Counted from the stretch's first letter, positions 1 through 10,700 are shown. The stretch is DNA of 64,000 bases from a bacterium endosymbiont of Escarpia laminata (GCA_003660235.1 QGON01000067.1:1-64000); one strand, 5' to 3'. The notes: a model not told the origin generated them from the letters alone. A program made the numbers and translations.

Positions 1-405
1 AACTCCTCCTCTTCCTCTTCGGGCTGCCGCCGGAGCATCTGCAACTCCTCCTCTTCCTCTTCGGGCTGCCGCCGGAGCATCTGCAACTCCTCCTCTTCCT
101 CTTCGGGCTGCCGCCGGAGCATCTGCAACTCCTCCTCTTCCTCTTCGGGCTGCCGCCGGAGCATCTGCAACTCCTCCTCTTCCTCTTCGGGCTGCCGCCG
201 GAGCATCTGCAACTCCTCCTCTTCCTCTTCGGGCTGCCGCCGGAGCATCTGCAACTCCTCCTCTTCCTCTTCGGGCTGCCGCCGGAGTGTCTGCAACACC
301 TCCTCTTCCTCTTCGGGCTGCCGCTGGAGTGTCTGCAACTCCTCCTCTTCCTCTTCGGGTTGCCGCCGGAGCGTCTGGAGTGCTTCTTCCTCCTCTGCCT
401 CTGGT
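1..405. repeat. 42-bp in-frame tandem repeat array (at least 9 copies)
   Basis: Period is exactly 42 bp. Units beginning at 1, 43, 85, 127, 169 and 211 look identical. Units at 253, 295 and 337 carry a few substitutions, and a degenerate unit follows from 379. On the minus strand each unit encodes 14 residues, six of them consecutive Glu in the main variant. The perfect copies are distal to the start codon and the diverged ones proximal, as expected if the array grows at its distal side. The array continues past the left edge. There are no spacers, so it is not a CRISPR array. Confidence 0.97.
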
Positions 406-656
406 TGACGATTAAGCTGGCTGCGGGAAGTCTGGTCGGTATGAAAAAAAGCGGGGGTGGCCAGCCGGGCAACGACATGATCCGCCATCGCCTCTGCCTC
501 AACTTCGTGGGGATCGTTGGGTTTGCTGACTTTGAGTTTTGCCTGCACCTGATTGGTGGAGATAAAGCCTTTTTCCGGTTTTGCACCCTGATGGTTAAAG
601 AAGGGTTGCCGACTGATTCGGTTTGACCGCTGCTGTTTGTCGGCGTGGGTCGACAT
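1..656 (-). CDS. eCIS core-domain (DUF4157-type) protein, N-terminal part, runs off the window
   Basis: The ATG is at 656-654, three bases after the stop of the tape-measure gene, so this is probably the last visible gene of the injection-system operon. About 218 residues are readable and the frame stays open to the window edge. Residues 18-60 contain a QPFFN start, then VQAKLKVSKPNDPHEVEAEA and MADHVV. This pattern (PFF, then VQxKL-x-V-x-x-PNDPxExEA-x-x-ADxVV) is what I know from the N-terminus of eCIS core-domain (DUF4157) proteins, which are thought to be cargo or cargo-associated. From about residue 85 on, the protein consists of 14-residue repeats of the type QPEEEEEELQMLRR, strongly acidic and probably helical. 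No HExxH metalloprotease motif is reached before the edge, so the actual DUF4157 fold is not seen and the family call rests on the N-terminal signature and on position. Confidence 0.6.
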   Translation of the reverse strand, partial: MSTHADKQQRSNRISRQPFFNHQGAKPEKGFISTNQVQAKLKVSKPNDPHEVEAEAMADHVVARLATPAFFHTDQTSRSQLNRQPEAEEEEALQTLRRQPEEEEEELQTLQRQPEEEEEVLQTLRRQPEEEEEELQMLRRQPEEEEEELQMLRRQPEEEEEELQMLRRQPEEEEEELQMLRRQPEEEEEELQMLRRQPEEEEEELQMLRRQPEEEEEE

Positions 657-659
657 GAC

Positions 660-2207
660 TCAGCCCCACTCCACATGCAGTCGCTGATCCATCCAGGGCA
701 GCTTGATGATGCTGTAACTCCATGGCAGACGTTGCAGCAGCATATCCTGGGGCAAGGGGTTGACCCTGAGTCTGGGGGGACTCCGGTTAGGTTCCAGACG
801 GCCTTCACGCTGCAGAAAGGCCTCCCGCAAGCCATCCGGACTGGTGGATTTCAAGGCCTTCCAATGATCGATAACGGCCTTGAGTAAGGTGTTGCACTCA
901 CTCTTTTGTTCATCGGTGGGCGAATATGAAATCAGTGGCTCTTCGGTGGGGAAACCGCAAAGGCACTTTTCCAGTGCCAGATCGTACTCGACGTGTTGGT
1001 TTTCTTCCCAGACAAGATACTCCAGCAGATAGACCGCCTGATGACGGGCTTGAGCGTCAACAAATGATTTATCGATGACCAGTCCTGTGCCCTCGAACAG
1101 TGGCAGCAGGAAAGGCGACAGCAGGATGATTCCTGCGCTCTCGACATAGACTTGGTTGCCGCTGGCTTTATCTGTGTCGCCACTCTCCTGGATGGTCTCA
1201 TCGATGCGGTCTGTCTGTTGGATTAACTCGGCCGCTTCAGACTCGTCTGGGATTTTGGAGTGCCTCCGCAGTTTGAGATCAGCGGGGGTTTCAGTCCGCT
1301 TGTGTCCGGCTTTACTGCGTTTTTTGGCGATTGCTTCAGGTACTGGCGGTTTGGGTCTGCCGGTATCACGCTGGCTACCGGTTGCCCGTTGCAGAAGTAT
1401 GGCCAGTGACCGCTGCCAGCGAGGTGTTGTTTCTGTCGTCCGTCTACCGATTCGTCTGTTGAGCGTTTCATGCAGAATAAGCAGGGCCTGGTGGGTAAAG
1501 TGCCGGGCGAGAATTGCTGCTATTTTGTCATTGTCCTCTACATGATTGACTGCAAGGAGGAGAAGCAACTTCTCAGTCTCGCCGCTTTCCCAGGCCGCTT
1601 TTGCTGCCAGTTTTCGGATGGATTGAGTCTCTCCTGGAGGAGCCTCGTGTTCGATGATCCCGGTGATCAGCGCAGGCGGGATGTGCTGCATCAGCCGTTC
1701 GAGTGCGGGTGGGCTTCCATTGATCACGACTGAGAGTGTCTCGATCAAAATTTCCGGTCTCTGCAGCAGTTGTGTCAGATGTTGAGACTCCATCCAGGGC
1801 GGCGGTCTTTCAGACCACCAGGGCAGGACACCATGTTTCAGATAGTGTTGCAGGCTTTCAAGGGTACGCTGCCGGAGAGAGAGTCTGTCTGTTGACTGGC
1901 GGCCCTCCTGGCCGGATCTCTCATGCGACAGTCGATATTTTTCAAGCGCCTTTGCCAGTTTGAGTCGTATGCCCTCTGTGAGTTGGGACTCCAGCGCCTT
2001 TTCCGAGAGATGGCCGAGGTCGATCTCCAGACGGTCGATGCGCCAGACACTCTCCGTGCCCGCTGTCTGTTGCTCAAAAATCTCATCGAGGATGAGCGGC
2101 AGCTGGTGATGACCAAAGGTGGAGAGGCGGTCCTGCAGACTCCGGGCATCCTCCTGGCGGGGCACCTGGATCTCGAAGGTCTGTTTCTGCACCTGATGTC
2201 TGGACAT
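660..2207 (-). CDS. eCIS tape measure protein (Afp14-like)
   Basis: The 515-residue product begins with MSRHQVQKQTFEIQVP, followed by a stretch rich in IDRLEIDLG, which is characteristic of the contractile injection system tape-measure family that sets particle length. The middle is basic and low-complexity (about residues 285-345), and the C-terminus contains EYLVWEENQHVEYDLALEKCLCG, split here as EYLVWEENQHVEY and LALEKCLCG, a conserved C-terminal block of the family as I know it. It lies between the 958-aa gene and the core-domain gene with gaps of 18 and 3 bp, consistent with co-transcription. Tape measures differ widely in length, so the length gives no independent test. The family call is good; which particle length it sets cannot be read from the sequence. 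Confidence 0.75.
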   Translation of the reverse strand: MSRHQVQKQTFEIQVPRQEDARSLQDRLSTFGHHQLPLILDEIFEQQTAGTESVWRIDRLEIDLGHLSEKALESQLTEGIRLKLAKALEKYRLSHERSGQEGRQSTDRLSLRQRTLESLQHYLKHGVLPWWSERPPPWMESQHLTQLLQRPEILIETLSVVINGSPPALERLMQHIPPALITGIIEHEAPPGETQSIRKLAAKAAWESGETEKLLLLLAVNHVEDNDKIAAILARHFTHQALLILHETLNRRIGRRTTETTPRWQRSLAILLQRATGSQRDTGRPKPPVPEAIAKKRSKAGHKRTETPADLKLRRHSKIPDESEAAELIQQTDRIDETIQESGDTDKASGNQVYVESAGIILLSPFLLPLFEGTGLVIDKSFVDAQARHQAVYLLEYLVWEENQHVEYDLALEKCLCGFPTEEPLISYSPTDEQKSECNTLLKAVIDHWKALKSTSPDGLREAFLQREGRLEPNRSPPRLRVNPLPQDMLLQRLPWSYSIIKLPWMDQRLHVEWG

Positions 2208-2225
2208 GGTCTGTCTTCAATCCGG

Positions 2226-5102
2226 CTAGAAAGCACCGGAGATCTGGCCCAGCTTTCCTTTCATCATGTTATTCATCTCACTGGTGCCGGCACCCTGCTG
2301 GATGGTTGCAAATTCCTCGCCGACCATCTGGCGTGCTTCAGAACCTGACAGATCGAGGGCGGCATCACGCACACTACTCAGGAACTGCTTGTCGGCAGCG
2401 GTGGGTGTGGCGTTTGCGTCATTGACACGGGAGGTTTGTGAAGCCTTTACGATCAGTTCTGCGAGACGCTGTTCCGCAGCCATGAATTTCTCCTCGTCAC
2501 CGCTAACAGCAAGGCCCTTATTCATACGCTCTTCGATAGCGCTTTTCTCTCTTTGCGCCCTGAGTATCTCTGCCATCATCAGAGTCTGTTCGCGATCGAA
2601 GTTTTCCTTGCCCATAACGGCGGGCAAGCCGAAATCAGGGTTTTGCGCAGCGGCGTAGAAACCACTGCCGACATTGAATCCGGTGAACTGAGATTCGATG
2701 ATCTGGCTTTGGTAGGAAATCTCCATTTGAAGATCTTCCTTGGTGGTGGTTATCCGTGTATCCACCAAGTTTAGCGTGTCCTTGAGCTGAATGCCCTGGA
2801 TGGTGAAGATGGGCATGTCTATCTTGTCTATCCACCAGACCGGTGGCTTGAAGACTGGGAGGTCTAATTCCGGTGCTGCCTCCTCCTCGGGTTCCAGGAT
2901 CGATGGATCGAAGTAGCTGTAATAGGGGAGACAGAAATCCGCCAGCACTCGACTGCCGGATGCATCGTAGACCAGCACGAACGTTCCGCCTCTGGGTACG
3001 CCGCCCTGATGTTCCAGTCCCGGATGGTGTTTCAGGAAACGATCGAAGATAGACTCCTTTCTTACCTTCTTTTTGCGTCTTTCCCAGAGATCCAGAAGCT
3101 TTTCGAGGTTGAGAAATTTGCTTCCATCCAGCAGTGATCCTGCCGGCGTGGGCAGGATAGGCCGGGCGACCTTTTTGATATCGGTACTTACCGCCTTTGC
3201 CTGAACAGCGCAGATGTTCACTTTTTCGTGAAATGCCGTGACCTTCGCTTTGTTGAACTCTGCATCCACCAGTTTTTTCGGCATGAAGGGGATGGCTTCG
3301 GCGACCTTTAGCTGTAACCGGCCGGCCCTCTGCCGGGGCGCGGAGAAAAGTGCTTTGGGAGTGGTCGGCTCCAGTTCATCGATACGGCTATCCTGCAAAA
3401 CAGTCTGTTGCAGATCGGCGCCGAACCGACCGGCCTGTTTGAGGGTGTGGCGGATATCCGCCTTCTGCAGATTGAACAGGATATCGATGTCGGGAAAGTG
3501 AAACGGACGAATGAATACCGGGTCGGCATCCTCCAGTTGGATCGCCTCCACCTTGAAGGCCAGGTTGTGTCTGCGGGCCATGGTTTCCAACTCAGTCTGT
3601 ACATCCTTGACCTTCCTGCCCTGATGGCCCTCGATGCGGATGAAGTCGTAATCATCGATGGATTGGCGGTAGATCGAGTCATGAGTATGGCTGCTGTAGT
3701 CGCTCATGCCATAACCGGGGATCCGGTCGCTACGCTGCTTGCGGCTCAGGTCGAAGTTCCATAGCTCGTTGATGCGGGGTTGACTGTTGGTGTCGAAATA
3801 GGCGGGGATGGCACGCTCTCCCAGCAGGGCAATGGCTTTGCGGGAGGGTGAGAGGCGGATCTCGCCAGACGGTTTTTTGAAGTGGCGCAGCATGGCGTCC
3901 ATGCGGCGCAGCAGAAACACGAATCGTCTCTTTTTTTCATCTTCGGCACGCAGTATTGGGGTTGCCTGGAAGCGGTAGCGATAGACATCATCCACACCCC
4001 CCCCTTTGTGGGCCAGGCCAAGTACCAGATGCTTGGAGAAACTGGCGGGATTGCCCATGCAGTTGTCGTCCAGTTCGAACAGCGCCTCTCTGCACTCGTG
4101 ATAGGCCTCGATCAGATCCTTGAAGAAGCTGTAGACGTACTGGATACCCTGGCTGTTGGTGGTGACCTGGAAACGTGCCTGGTTCATGCGCTGACTCCAC
4201 TTGCCGTTGCTGTAGAGTTGCTGCATGGTCGAGGTGAACAGGCCATTGGTGGGTGCGTCGTCAAACGCTTTGCCCAGATCGAGCTTCATCTTGTCGATGG
4301 CGGTGATGTAACGCTTGGCCAGACCGTTGTTGCCATCGTATTGATTGATCGTGCCGACGTCGAGATCGAGGCGAGGTGCGTCCACCTCATTCAGTGCCAG
4401 ATACTCATCCTTTGGTGTCAGCGGGAGCTTCGGCAACAGGTCTTTAGGCGCCAGCAGAAGTTTAAGGTTGGCGGTGCGGGTCGGACCACGGTTGTCGCAG
4501 TCACTGGCGTTACAGAGATCGTTCTCCTTGATATAGGTCTCCTGATAGAGCACCAATACCCGTTGTGTGAGCTGAGCCCTTGTCAGGTTCAGTGGCTGTG
4601 CATCCGCCTCACTTCCATCCTGCAACAGTTCGATCAGTTGGCTACCGGGCCTGAGCGGCTGAATGTCCAGAATCGGTTCGATCGGCTGGATGCCGGGTCT
4701 GACTGGCTGAATGTCCAGACGCGGTTGTACCAGCAGTCGATTGCCGCTTATCACGGCTTTCTTCCTGACAATCTTCCTGGCGTGGAAGGGCGGGTACTTT
4801 GCGGCATCGTCAGTGAAGATCCGATAGTGGGTAAAACCTTGGGTCTCGGTTATTTGCAGCAGATCCCCCTCGCTGGTAACGCCGACTCCCGCTTCAAGCG
4901 CCACCCGGTTTGCCGTGACCTGGAATGTGAGTCCACAAACAATACCCTGGCCCAGCAAACGGGCGCGGGTGAGTCGATGCTGGCCATCGAGAAAATCGAC
5001 TGCCCGGTTGAGTTGGCCGGCGGTGAGTACCTGGCTGTCGGCAAAGTAGTCGAAGTCCGGCACAGGTTCATTCAATGAGGTGAGTTCGATTTTGTCGTTC
5101 AT
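2226..5102 (-). CDS. Large eCIS-locus protein of unknown function (958 aa)
   Basis: I do not recognise a catalytic domain. The N-terminus reads as a block with DYFADSQVLTAGQLNRAVDF and then LDGQHRLTRARLLGQGIVCG, which I associate with uncharacterised proteins found in eCIS loci next to the second baseplate gene. Residues about 130-160 contain a short Gln-Pro-rich internal repeat (IQPVRPG, IQPIEPI, IQPLRPG). The C-terminal 150 residues look helical and Ala/Glu-rich. There is no signal peptide and no membrane segment. It sits 15 bp downstream of the Afp12-like baseplate gene and 18 bp upstream of the tape measure. In the antifeeding prophage a fibre gene (afp13) occupies this place, so an exterior baseplate or receptor-binding role is possible but unproven. 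Confidence 0.45.
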   Translation of the reverse strand: MNDKIELTSLNEPVPDFDYFADSQVLTAGQLNRAVDFLDGQHRLTRARLLGQGIVCGLTFQVTANRVALEAGVGVTSEGDLLQITETQGFTHYRIFTDDAAKYPPFHARKIVRKKAVISGNRLLVQPRLDIQPVRPGIQPIEPILDIQPLRPGSQLIELLQDGSEADAQPLNLTRAQLTQRVLVLYQETYIKENDLCNASDCDNRGPTRTANLKLLLAPKDLLPKLPLTPKDEYLALNEVDAPRLDLDVGTINQYDGNNGLAKRYITAIDKMKLDLGKAFDDAPTNGLFTSTMQQLYSNGKWSQRMNQARFQVTTNSQGIQYVYSFFKDLIEAYHECREALFELDDNCMGNPASFSKHLVLGLAHKGGGVDDVYRYRFQATPILRAEDEKKRRFVFLLRRMDAMLRHFKKPSGEIRLSPSRKAIALLGERAIPAYFDTNSQPRINELWNFDLSRKQRSDRIPGYGMSDYSSHTHDSIYRQSIDDYDFIRIEGHQGRKVKDVQTELETMARRHNLAFKVEAIQLEDADPVFIRPFHFPDIDILFNLQKADIRHTLKQAGRFGADLQQTVLQDSRIDELEPTTPKALFSAPRQRAGRLQLKVAEAIPFMPKKLVDAEFNKAKVTAFHEKVNICAVQAKAVSTDIKKVARPILPTPAGSLLDGSKFLNLEKLLDLWERRKKKVRKESIFDRFLKHHPGLEHQGGVPRGGTFVLVYDASGSRVLADFCLPYYSYFDPSILEPEEEAAPELDLPVFKPPVWWIDKIDMPIFTIQGIQLKDTLNLVDTRITTTKEDLQMEISYQSQIIESQFTGFNVGSGFYAAAQNPDFGLPAVMGKENFDREQTLMMAEILRAQREKSAIEERMNKGLAVSGDEEKFMAAEQRLAELIVKASQTSRVNDANATPTAADKQFLSSVRDAALDLSGSEARQMVGEEFATIQQGAGTSEMNNMMKGKLGQISGAF

Positions 5103-5117
5103 GGCAGCTACCTGTAG

Positions 5118-7751
5118 CTAGTTCCCTGGTTCATTGCCCAGATGGGTCCGGTTCAGGAGGATCGGCCGTTCACCCTCATCCTCCTGGCAGTCGTGCAGTT
5201 CACCGGTCGGGTAGACGCTGTGTATCTGCTGCAGGACTGCGATTAATCTGTTCAGATGCCGGCTGCTTTTCACCTCTCCGGCGGGGTGGCGCGCCCGATA
5301 GTCGAGCCAGGCGCGGTAATGCTCTTCGAAATTGGCCATTTGTTCGGCGTCCACGAAACAGATGCGCGGCAAAATGTGGGCGGGCATCTCCATGCGAATG
5401 GTGCGTTCGACGAAATGGCGGAAGTCGATATCGTGCATGCGCGGCGCATAGGCCGGGACTAAAACCTGGACCTGACAGGAGTAGGGGTCGATCGGCTCTC
5501 CCGCTGTTGCGCAATCGCTGTCGGGGCAGACGGAGATGAAGTTGTCCTCGACCAGGGCCGAATCAGTCGGTGTTCTGAATTTGCGTGGGCGCAACAGCAG
5601 ATTTTCGACGATGTGCATGCCTTCTGCGTCGTAGACCCGGTTGATCGCCTCCCTCGTCCCGGCAAGGGCGGCATCCCGCGCATCCGTTGTGTCGAAATAC
5701 TCGATACGCCGGGCGATGATCTCCTGTTTATCATCCACCAGATTGAAATAGTGGCGGCCGTTTTTTGCCGTCTCGGGCTGGTAGTACTCTTCGTATCTGC
5801 CGAAGTCCAGCGCGATGCGAAGCTCTCTGACGGCATCATCCAGCGTTTTGTATTTGGTGCTGCTGCTGAGCAGGATCTTGTTGCTCAGGTTGTCCTTTAT
5901 GCGGAAGCGGAAGTCGTTGTCGCTATCCTGATCGATCTGTTCGTAGAGGTCGGTATCGAGCAGGGCCAGGTTGCGGCGGCGGATGCTGCGGAAGCCGAGC
6001 AGGCGCCCCACCCGATGCTGTATCCCGGGGATATTCGTGCAGCTGCCCCAGATCTGATCCCGCTCGGTGATGTCGAAAGCGCTGCCGCGCCGGCGGCTCA
6101 ACAGCGCATACTCCTGCAGGAAACGCGCCTTCTCCTGGATCAGCCGCAGGCCGTTGTTCTCCAACCGCAGACGCTGCATCTGCAGGGCATATTCAGTAAA
6201 GCGCTCACCAAAACGGGCCAGCAGATGGTCGAGGAACTGGTTGCGGCGTTTGCTGTCCGGCTCTGACTGCCGGTCCAGCGCCTCCAGCAGTGTTGCATAG
6301 TCGCCGTGGATCTTGGGGTCGAGCAGTTCATCCACCTCGCCGATGCCAGGTACTACCTGGGAAAAGTAGGTGTGGTGCAACGCCGGGTCGGCGGAGAAGA
6401 GCGTGCCGATCTGGCGTAATTGGGCAAGATAGTTGGCCAATAGCTGATCGAAGAGCAGGAGAAATCCCTGCAGTTGCAGGGCCTGGCTGCGCCGGGTCTT
6501 GGTGGCGTGACTCGGCAGCCCGGTGGGCTCGACGCCGTATGCCGGTGGCAGTTCGTGTTGGATGGAGAGATAGCTCTCCACCGCGACGGAACGGCTGTCC
6601 GGGGTCGGCAGGTCACTGGTTGTGGCCCGCTGTTGCCGGGCCTCCTGCTGTAGCTGCTGCAGTGCCTTTGCGACTTCGTCCGGATCCACCCGGTAGGGCA
6701 GCAGATCCTTGAAGAAGTGCAGGGCGCTCTGATCGATGTCGAAAACCGGTCTGCGGTCACTCTCCAGCTCGATGTTCCAGGGATCGCCGGATGTCTTGGC
6801 GGCTGCGCCCGATTGCAGGACCAGCTTACGCACCGCCGCCACGCCCTCTGTTTTTACTATTGCGTCGATAAGGTCGGCGGCATTGACCTGGGTCGGTAAC
6901 CCGGCCTGTTGCAGATCTTCATCCAGCAGGAAACCGTGGTCGAGTTGTGGGCCGGAGTAGATCTCATCCGGTGCCAAACCCTTTTTCAGCAACTGCTGCA
7001 GGGTGTAGCGGGGAACCGGCGGTGACAGGCGCTGTTGCATGGCGTGGATGATGCGGGCGCAGGTCAGATCGATATCGGCCTCTTCGGTGAGTTCGATGTC
7101 GGCGCAGACCCGGATAGCCTGCTCGCGGATCAGATCGATCCCTGCCAGGTCTTCGCAAAGATTACGGTGCTGGTGGAAGACTTTTGCGACGTCGGTGGTG
7201 ATCTGTTTTGTCAGTTTCTTGGTGATACGGTCGTGCGGTTCCACGCGCAGTCGGTAGAGGCCGTTGAGTCTGTACTCGCTCTGGTTGTGATCCTCCGGTG
7301 GCGCGATTGCCGACTGGGTGCCCTTGCTGCAGTCAACGAAGTAATTGACGCTGTTGTCCTGCTCGATCCAGACATTGCGCACCATCGGCACCTGGTCGAT
7401 GATCAGTTTGCGCAGATCGATGGCGGTGACCGGTTCAGTGGGCAGGATCTCCAGTGCGGAGAGCAGGGTGCTGTGCTGCTGCAGGGCCTGATGCCTCTTC
7501 AACGTTTCGGCGTCGGCATCAGCCGGGACTGCCAGCAGATCGGCCATCGGCAGTCGGGTGCGATAGCTCAGGTCTGTGATGGCGTAGCAGAGCAGTTCCA
7601 GGAGGGTGATGCCCGGGTCGTGGGCATTGTAGTCGGTCCACAAATCGTGGCTCAGTGCCTCGATATGCTCCAGGCCTGACTGGCGCAGTTGGGCGTAATC
7701 GAGTGCTTCTGCCCTGTTCGGATCGCGGCGAATGGTGAGGGACTCTTTCAT
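5118..7751 (-). CDS. eCIS baseplate J-like protein (Afp12-like)
   Basis: The 877-residue product has an N-terminal block with LSHDLWTDYNAHDPGITLLE followed by LLCYAITDLSYRTRLPM. This is the signature of the gp6/baseplate-J-like wedge proteins of contractile injection systems. The protein is soluble, with no signal peptide. The start overlaps the stop of the preceding 1033-aa baseplate gene by four bases (ATGA), which indicates translational coupling. In AFP/PVC the two large wedge proteins Afp11 and Afp12 are adjacent in the same order, so this is assigned as the Afp12 counterpart. It should form the outer baseplate wedge together with its neighbour. Confidence 0.75.
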   Translation of the reverse strand: MKESLTIRRDPNRAEALDYAQLRQSGLEHIEALSHDLWTDYNAHDPGITLLELLCYAITDLSYRTRLPMADLLAVPADADAETLKRHQALQQHSTLLSALEILPTEPVTAIDLRKLIIDQVPMVRNVWIEQDNSVNYFVDCSKGTQSAIAPPEDHNQSEYRLNGLYRLRVEPHDRITKKLTKQITTDVAKVFHQHRNLCEDLAGIDLIREQAIRVCADIELTEEADIDLTCARIIHAMQQRLSPPVPRYTLQQLLKKGLAPDEIYSGPQLDHGFLLDEDLQQAGLPTQVNAADLIDAIVKTEGVAAVRKLVLQSGAAAKTSGDPWNIELESDRRPVFDIDQSALHFFKDLLPYRVDPDEVAKALQQLQQEARQQRATTSDLPTPDSRSVAVESYLSIQHELPPAYGVEPTGLPSHATKTRRSQALQLQGFLLLFDQLLANYLAQLRQIGTLFSADPALHHTYFSQVVPGIGEVDELLDPKIHGDYATLLEALDRQSEPDSKRRNQFLDHLLARFGERFTEYALQMQRLRLENNGLRLIQEKARFLQEYALLSRRRGSAFDITERDQIWGSCTNIPGIQHRVGRLLGFRSIRRRNLALLDTDLYEQIDQDSDNDFRFRIKDNLSNKILLSSSTKYKTLDDAVRELRIALDFGRYEEYYQPETAKNGRHYFNLVDDKQEIIARRIEYFDTTDARDAALAGTREAINRVYDAEGMHIVENLLLRPRKFRTPTDSALVEDNFISVCPDSDCATAGEPIDPYSCQVQVLVPAYAPRMHDIDFRHFVERTIRMEMPAHILPRICFVDAEQMANFEEHYRAWLDYRARHPAGEVKSSRHLNRLIAVLQQIHSVYPTGELHDCQEDEGERPILLNRTHLGNEPGN

Positions 7752-10700
7752 GCGCTTCCCCCGCTGGCGGCATCGCGGATGGTGTGTTGGTGATGGCTGG
7801 TCAGTATCGCCTTCGGATTCTGTGAAACCACTTCATCCCGGTCGACCTCGGGAGTCTCTTCGGTGGGCAGATGGTAGAGCTTCAGCTGCTGCACATAGTC
7901 GACGGAGGGCTGGTCCATGATGAAGGCCAGCAGCATGCTTTTGTGGATACGTCCGCCAAACGCGGGCATCGTCGTTGCGTCGCCGGTCCAGGGGGCAAGG
8001 TGCTGTTGCAGCACTTTCTGCAGTGCCTGGCTGGCAGCGCCAAACGGGTACTCCGGTTTGAAAGCGACCGCGATGTCGAGACGAATTTTTTCGTAGTCCG
8101 GATTGAAAACCTTGGCGCTGGCAAAGGGGCTGTTGAGTGCCGCCAGCAGTTTGTCGATTCTGCTTTCAGTATCCTTGTCGATACGAGGCTGCAGTGGGTC
8201 GTAGGCCTTACGCTGACGGATGTCGGGAATGACCACCAGAGAGACATGCCCTGGACCCGGCAGGTGGGGCAGGCATTTTACCCGATAGAGTTCGGGAAAT
8301 GCCTGCAGTACAAGCCGCTCATAGTCCCAGAGTGTGACTGCCCGCTGTTTGTGGCGCAGGCGTTCACTGACTCGGGTATAGAAGGCTGGGTCGCTCTCCC
8401 TCGCCTGGCCGCAAATCGAAGCATAGGGTTGGCTGGCCCCTTTGATGCCGTCCAGAGATTTTACGGGTTTGCCGATCGACTTCGGAGGCAGCGATGAAGT
8501 CAGATGCGGAGGATTTTTCCCTGCATCCAGCAGGCGTGCAGAGGCTGCCTGAGGATGCAGATCGATCAGGTGGCAGACCGCATCGCTGTTATTTTCCACC
8601 CTGGCCCGCAGCCAGGTCAGACCCTGCGGCATCCAGTGGTTTGTCTGTGGGGGGCGGGCAGGGATATTGACCCGCAGGATACCCGAGGTGAGCAGGCCGT
8701 TGCTTTCGTCAAAGAGGATCTCCCCCTCTGTCAGGTCACGCCAGTGATCCGACTCCAGCAGACTCCAGGTGACGGTTTCGATCTCTTTCTGCGGGTTTGC
8801 GCTGCCCTCGTCCACCTGAATCAGTAGATCCAGAAATGCGGCGTCCGGCTGCTCCTTGAGGCCGATGAAGAGTTGTCCTTCCGGGCTTGAGTCCGGCAAC
8901 AGACGAACCTTGTCTTCGATGGTGTCGTCAAGCTGCGATTGCAGAAAGCCGTGGACCTCCCGCTGCCCGAACGGTGTGGTCTGGTAGAGCCGGATCTCGG
9001 CGCCGATATAGGCGGCGGCATTTTCATCGGTAGGATCGACCCAGCCGGTTTGTGCCTCGTAGGTGAGTTGGACCGATTCCAGTTCCGGGGTATAGGGTGG
9101 GTTGGGGATGGCCATCCCGGAATCCGTCGCCATGCTTTTCGCCAGCACGATGGGGTAGTCCTGGTGCAGAAAATCCCGGTCGAGGCGCAGTTTGATATAA
9201 CCGGGACGGTTGACGCCCTGTAACTCTTTGATTGAAGGGGTTGCTGCTTTCCTGGCAATCAGGTTCAGTGGTAGCAGCGAGAAGCTGCTGATCATGTTGA
9301 AGCCGGCCCACGGAAGGGCACTGAAGGAGCTGCGGGTCTGAAGCGGCATGTAGAAATAGGCTAGCCCCGTCAGCGGGATGAGCCTGGCGGGTGGCTCATC
9401 GCTGGTGAGGGTTTGTGGTTGAGTGGCATCGGAGTTGTTGAAGAGTTTTACTTTACGCTCGATACGGCTGCTGTCTTCCCGCTCCAGGATCAACTGGGCA
9501 CTGAAGGCATTATTGCTGTTGATTCGCCGTATGCACTCATTCGTACCACAGGGTTGCCCACTGCTATTGAAACGGTAGGCGCTGTAGTGGTCAGACAGCC
9601 GCTTTGCCGGGACACCCTTCCAGTTGAGGTTCAGGGAGAAACTCGTCACCTGCTTGTTGAGCATCTCCGGGCTGGCGACGGCAAAAGTGCTGCCGGCCTT
9701 TGGCGCTGGGCCAAAAGGCAGAAACGGCTTGCCGGTATCGAGTCTTCCCAGATCATTTTCCGCCACCAGTTCCCCGGCATTTTCCACCTTTGTCTGGAGT
9801 TGCATGTCGACGAGATCGTGCTGTTCAAGCCACTCCCGCAGTGCCGGAGTCTCGGGGCTGACGCTTACTTTCATCAACGGTAGGGTGGTGACGAATCCGC
9901 CGTCGAGGACTTCTGCGTCGTAGGCGGTTACCGCCTCTGTCTCTGCGTTCAGCACCACCACGAACTGCAACTGCCAGTTGTCGCTGGATTCGGTGATCTC
10001 CACACTTTGCGGAGAGAAGGGTCCCAGCCAGCCCTTTTCGCCACTGAATTCAATCAGCAGAGACTTGGCCGCTTCGTTGAGAGGCGGATCTTCATCACCA
10101 AGCTCCAGTCGTAGTGAGGCGGTGATCGTCCGTTTGCCGGCACTGAGCTGTAAAAGGGGAGAGGCCAAGGCAAATCCCACTGTGGCTTTGGGTATGCCGC
10201 TGTGGCCGAAGGCTGGCCAGGCGGGTTGGTCTTTGGGCAGTGCGGTCCCCAGTCCGTCCAGTGAGTTGCTCTGCAGAGCGAAGTGGAGCTGGCCGGATGC
10301 CGGCTCCCGATAGAGCGAGCAGAGGTGTTCTATGGTTGTGCGGTTGATCCAGACATTACGGTCCGTGGCGTAGCGCAGATCCCCCGCTGTGAACACAGTG
10401 CCTGTAGCCACTGTTACCTGATCCCGTTTGGGCCTGGCCTCGAAGAGCAGGTTGACATGGTCAGCCTGCGCAGGCTTGGGGGCAAGTTGCAACAGTTTCC
10501 GGTAGTAGTAATCGAGGTGGCTTTTACTCAGACGATTCAACTCGCCCTGAGCCTTTTCGAAGAGTTTGATGAAAGCCAGGAAGAGCGCGGCCTGGGGTGG
10601 CGCATCGTGGCGTTCTGCAAGTCTGTCCGGGTTTTCCAGTAACTCGAACAGCGGTGACCAGTTACCCTCATTCCCGAAGGGGGTGGCGAAACGGATATGC

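Noticed and set aside
1-405. Direct repeats resembling a CRISPR array
   Set aside because: The 42-bp units follow each other without spacers and are in frame with a protein on the minus strand.
3882-5078. 398-codon open frame opposite the 958-aa eCIS gene
   Set aside because: Shadow frame; the minus-strand gene fits the operon and is longer.
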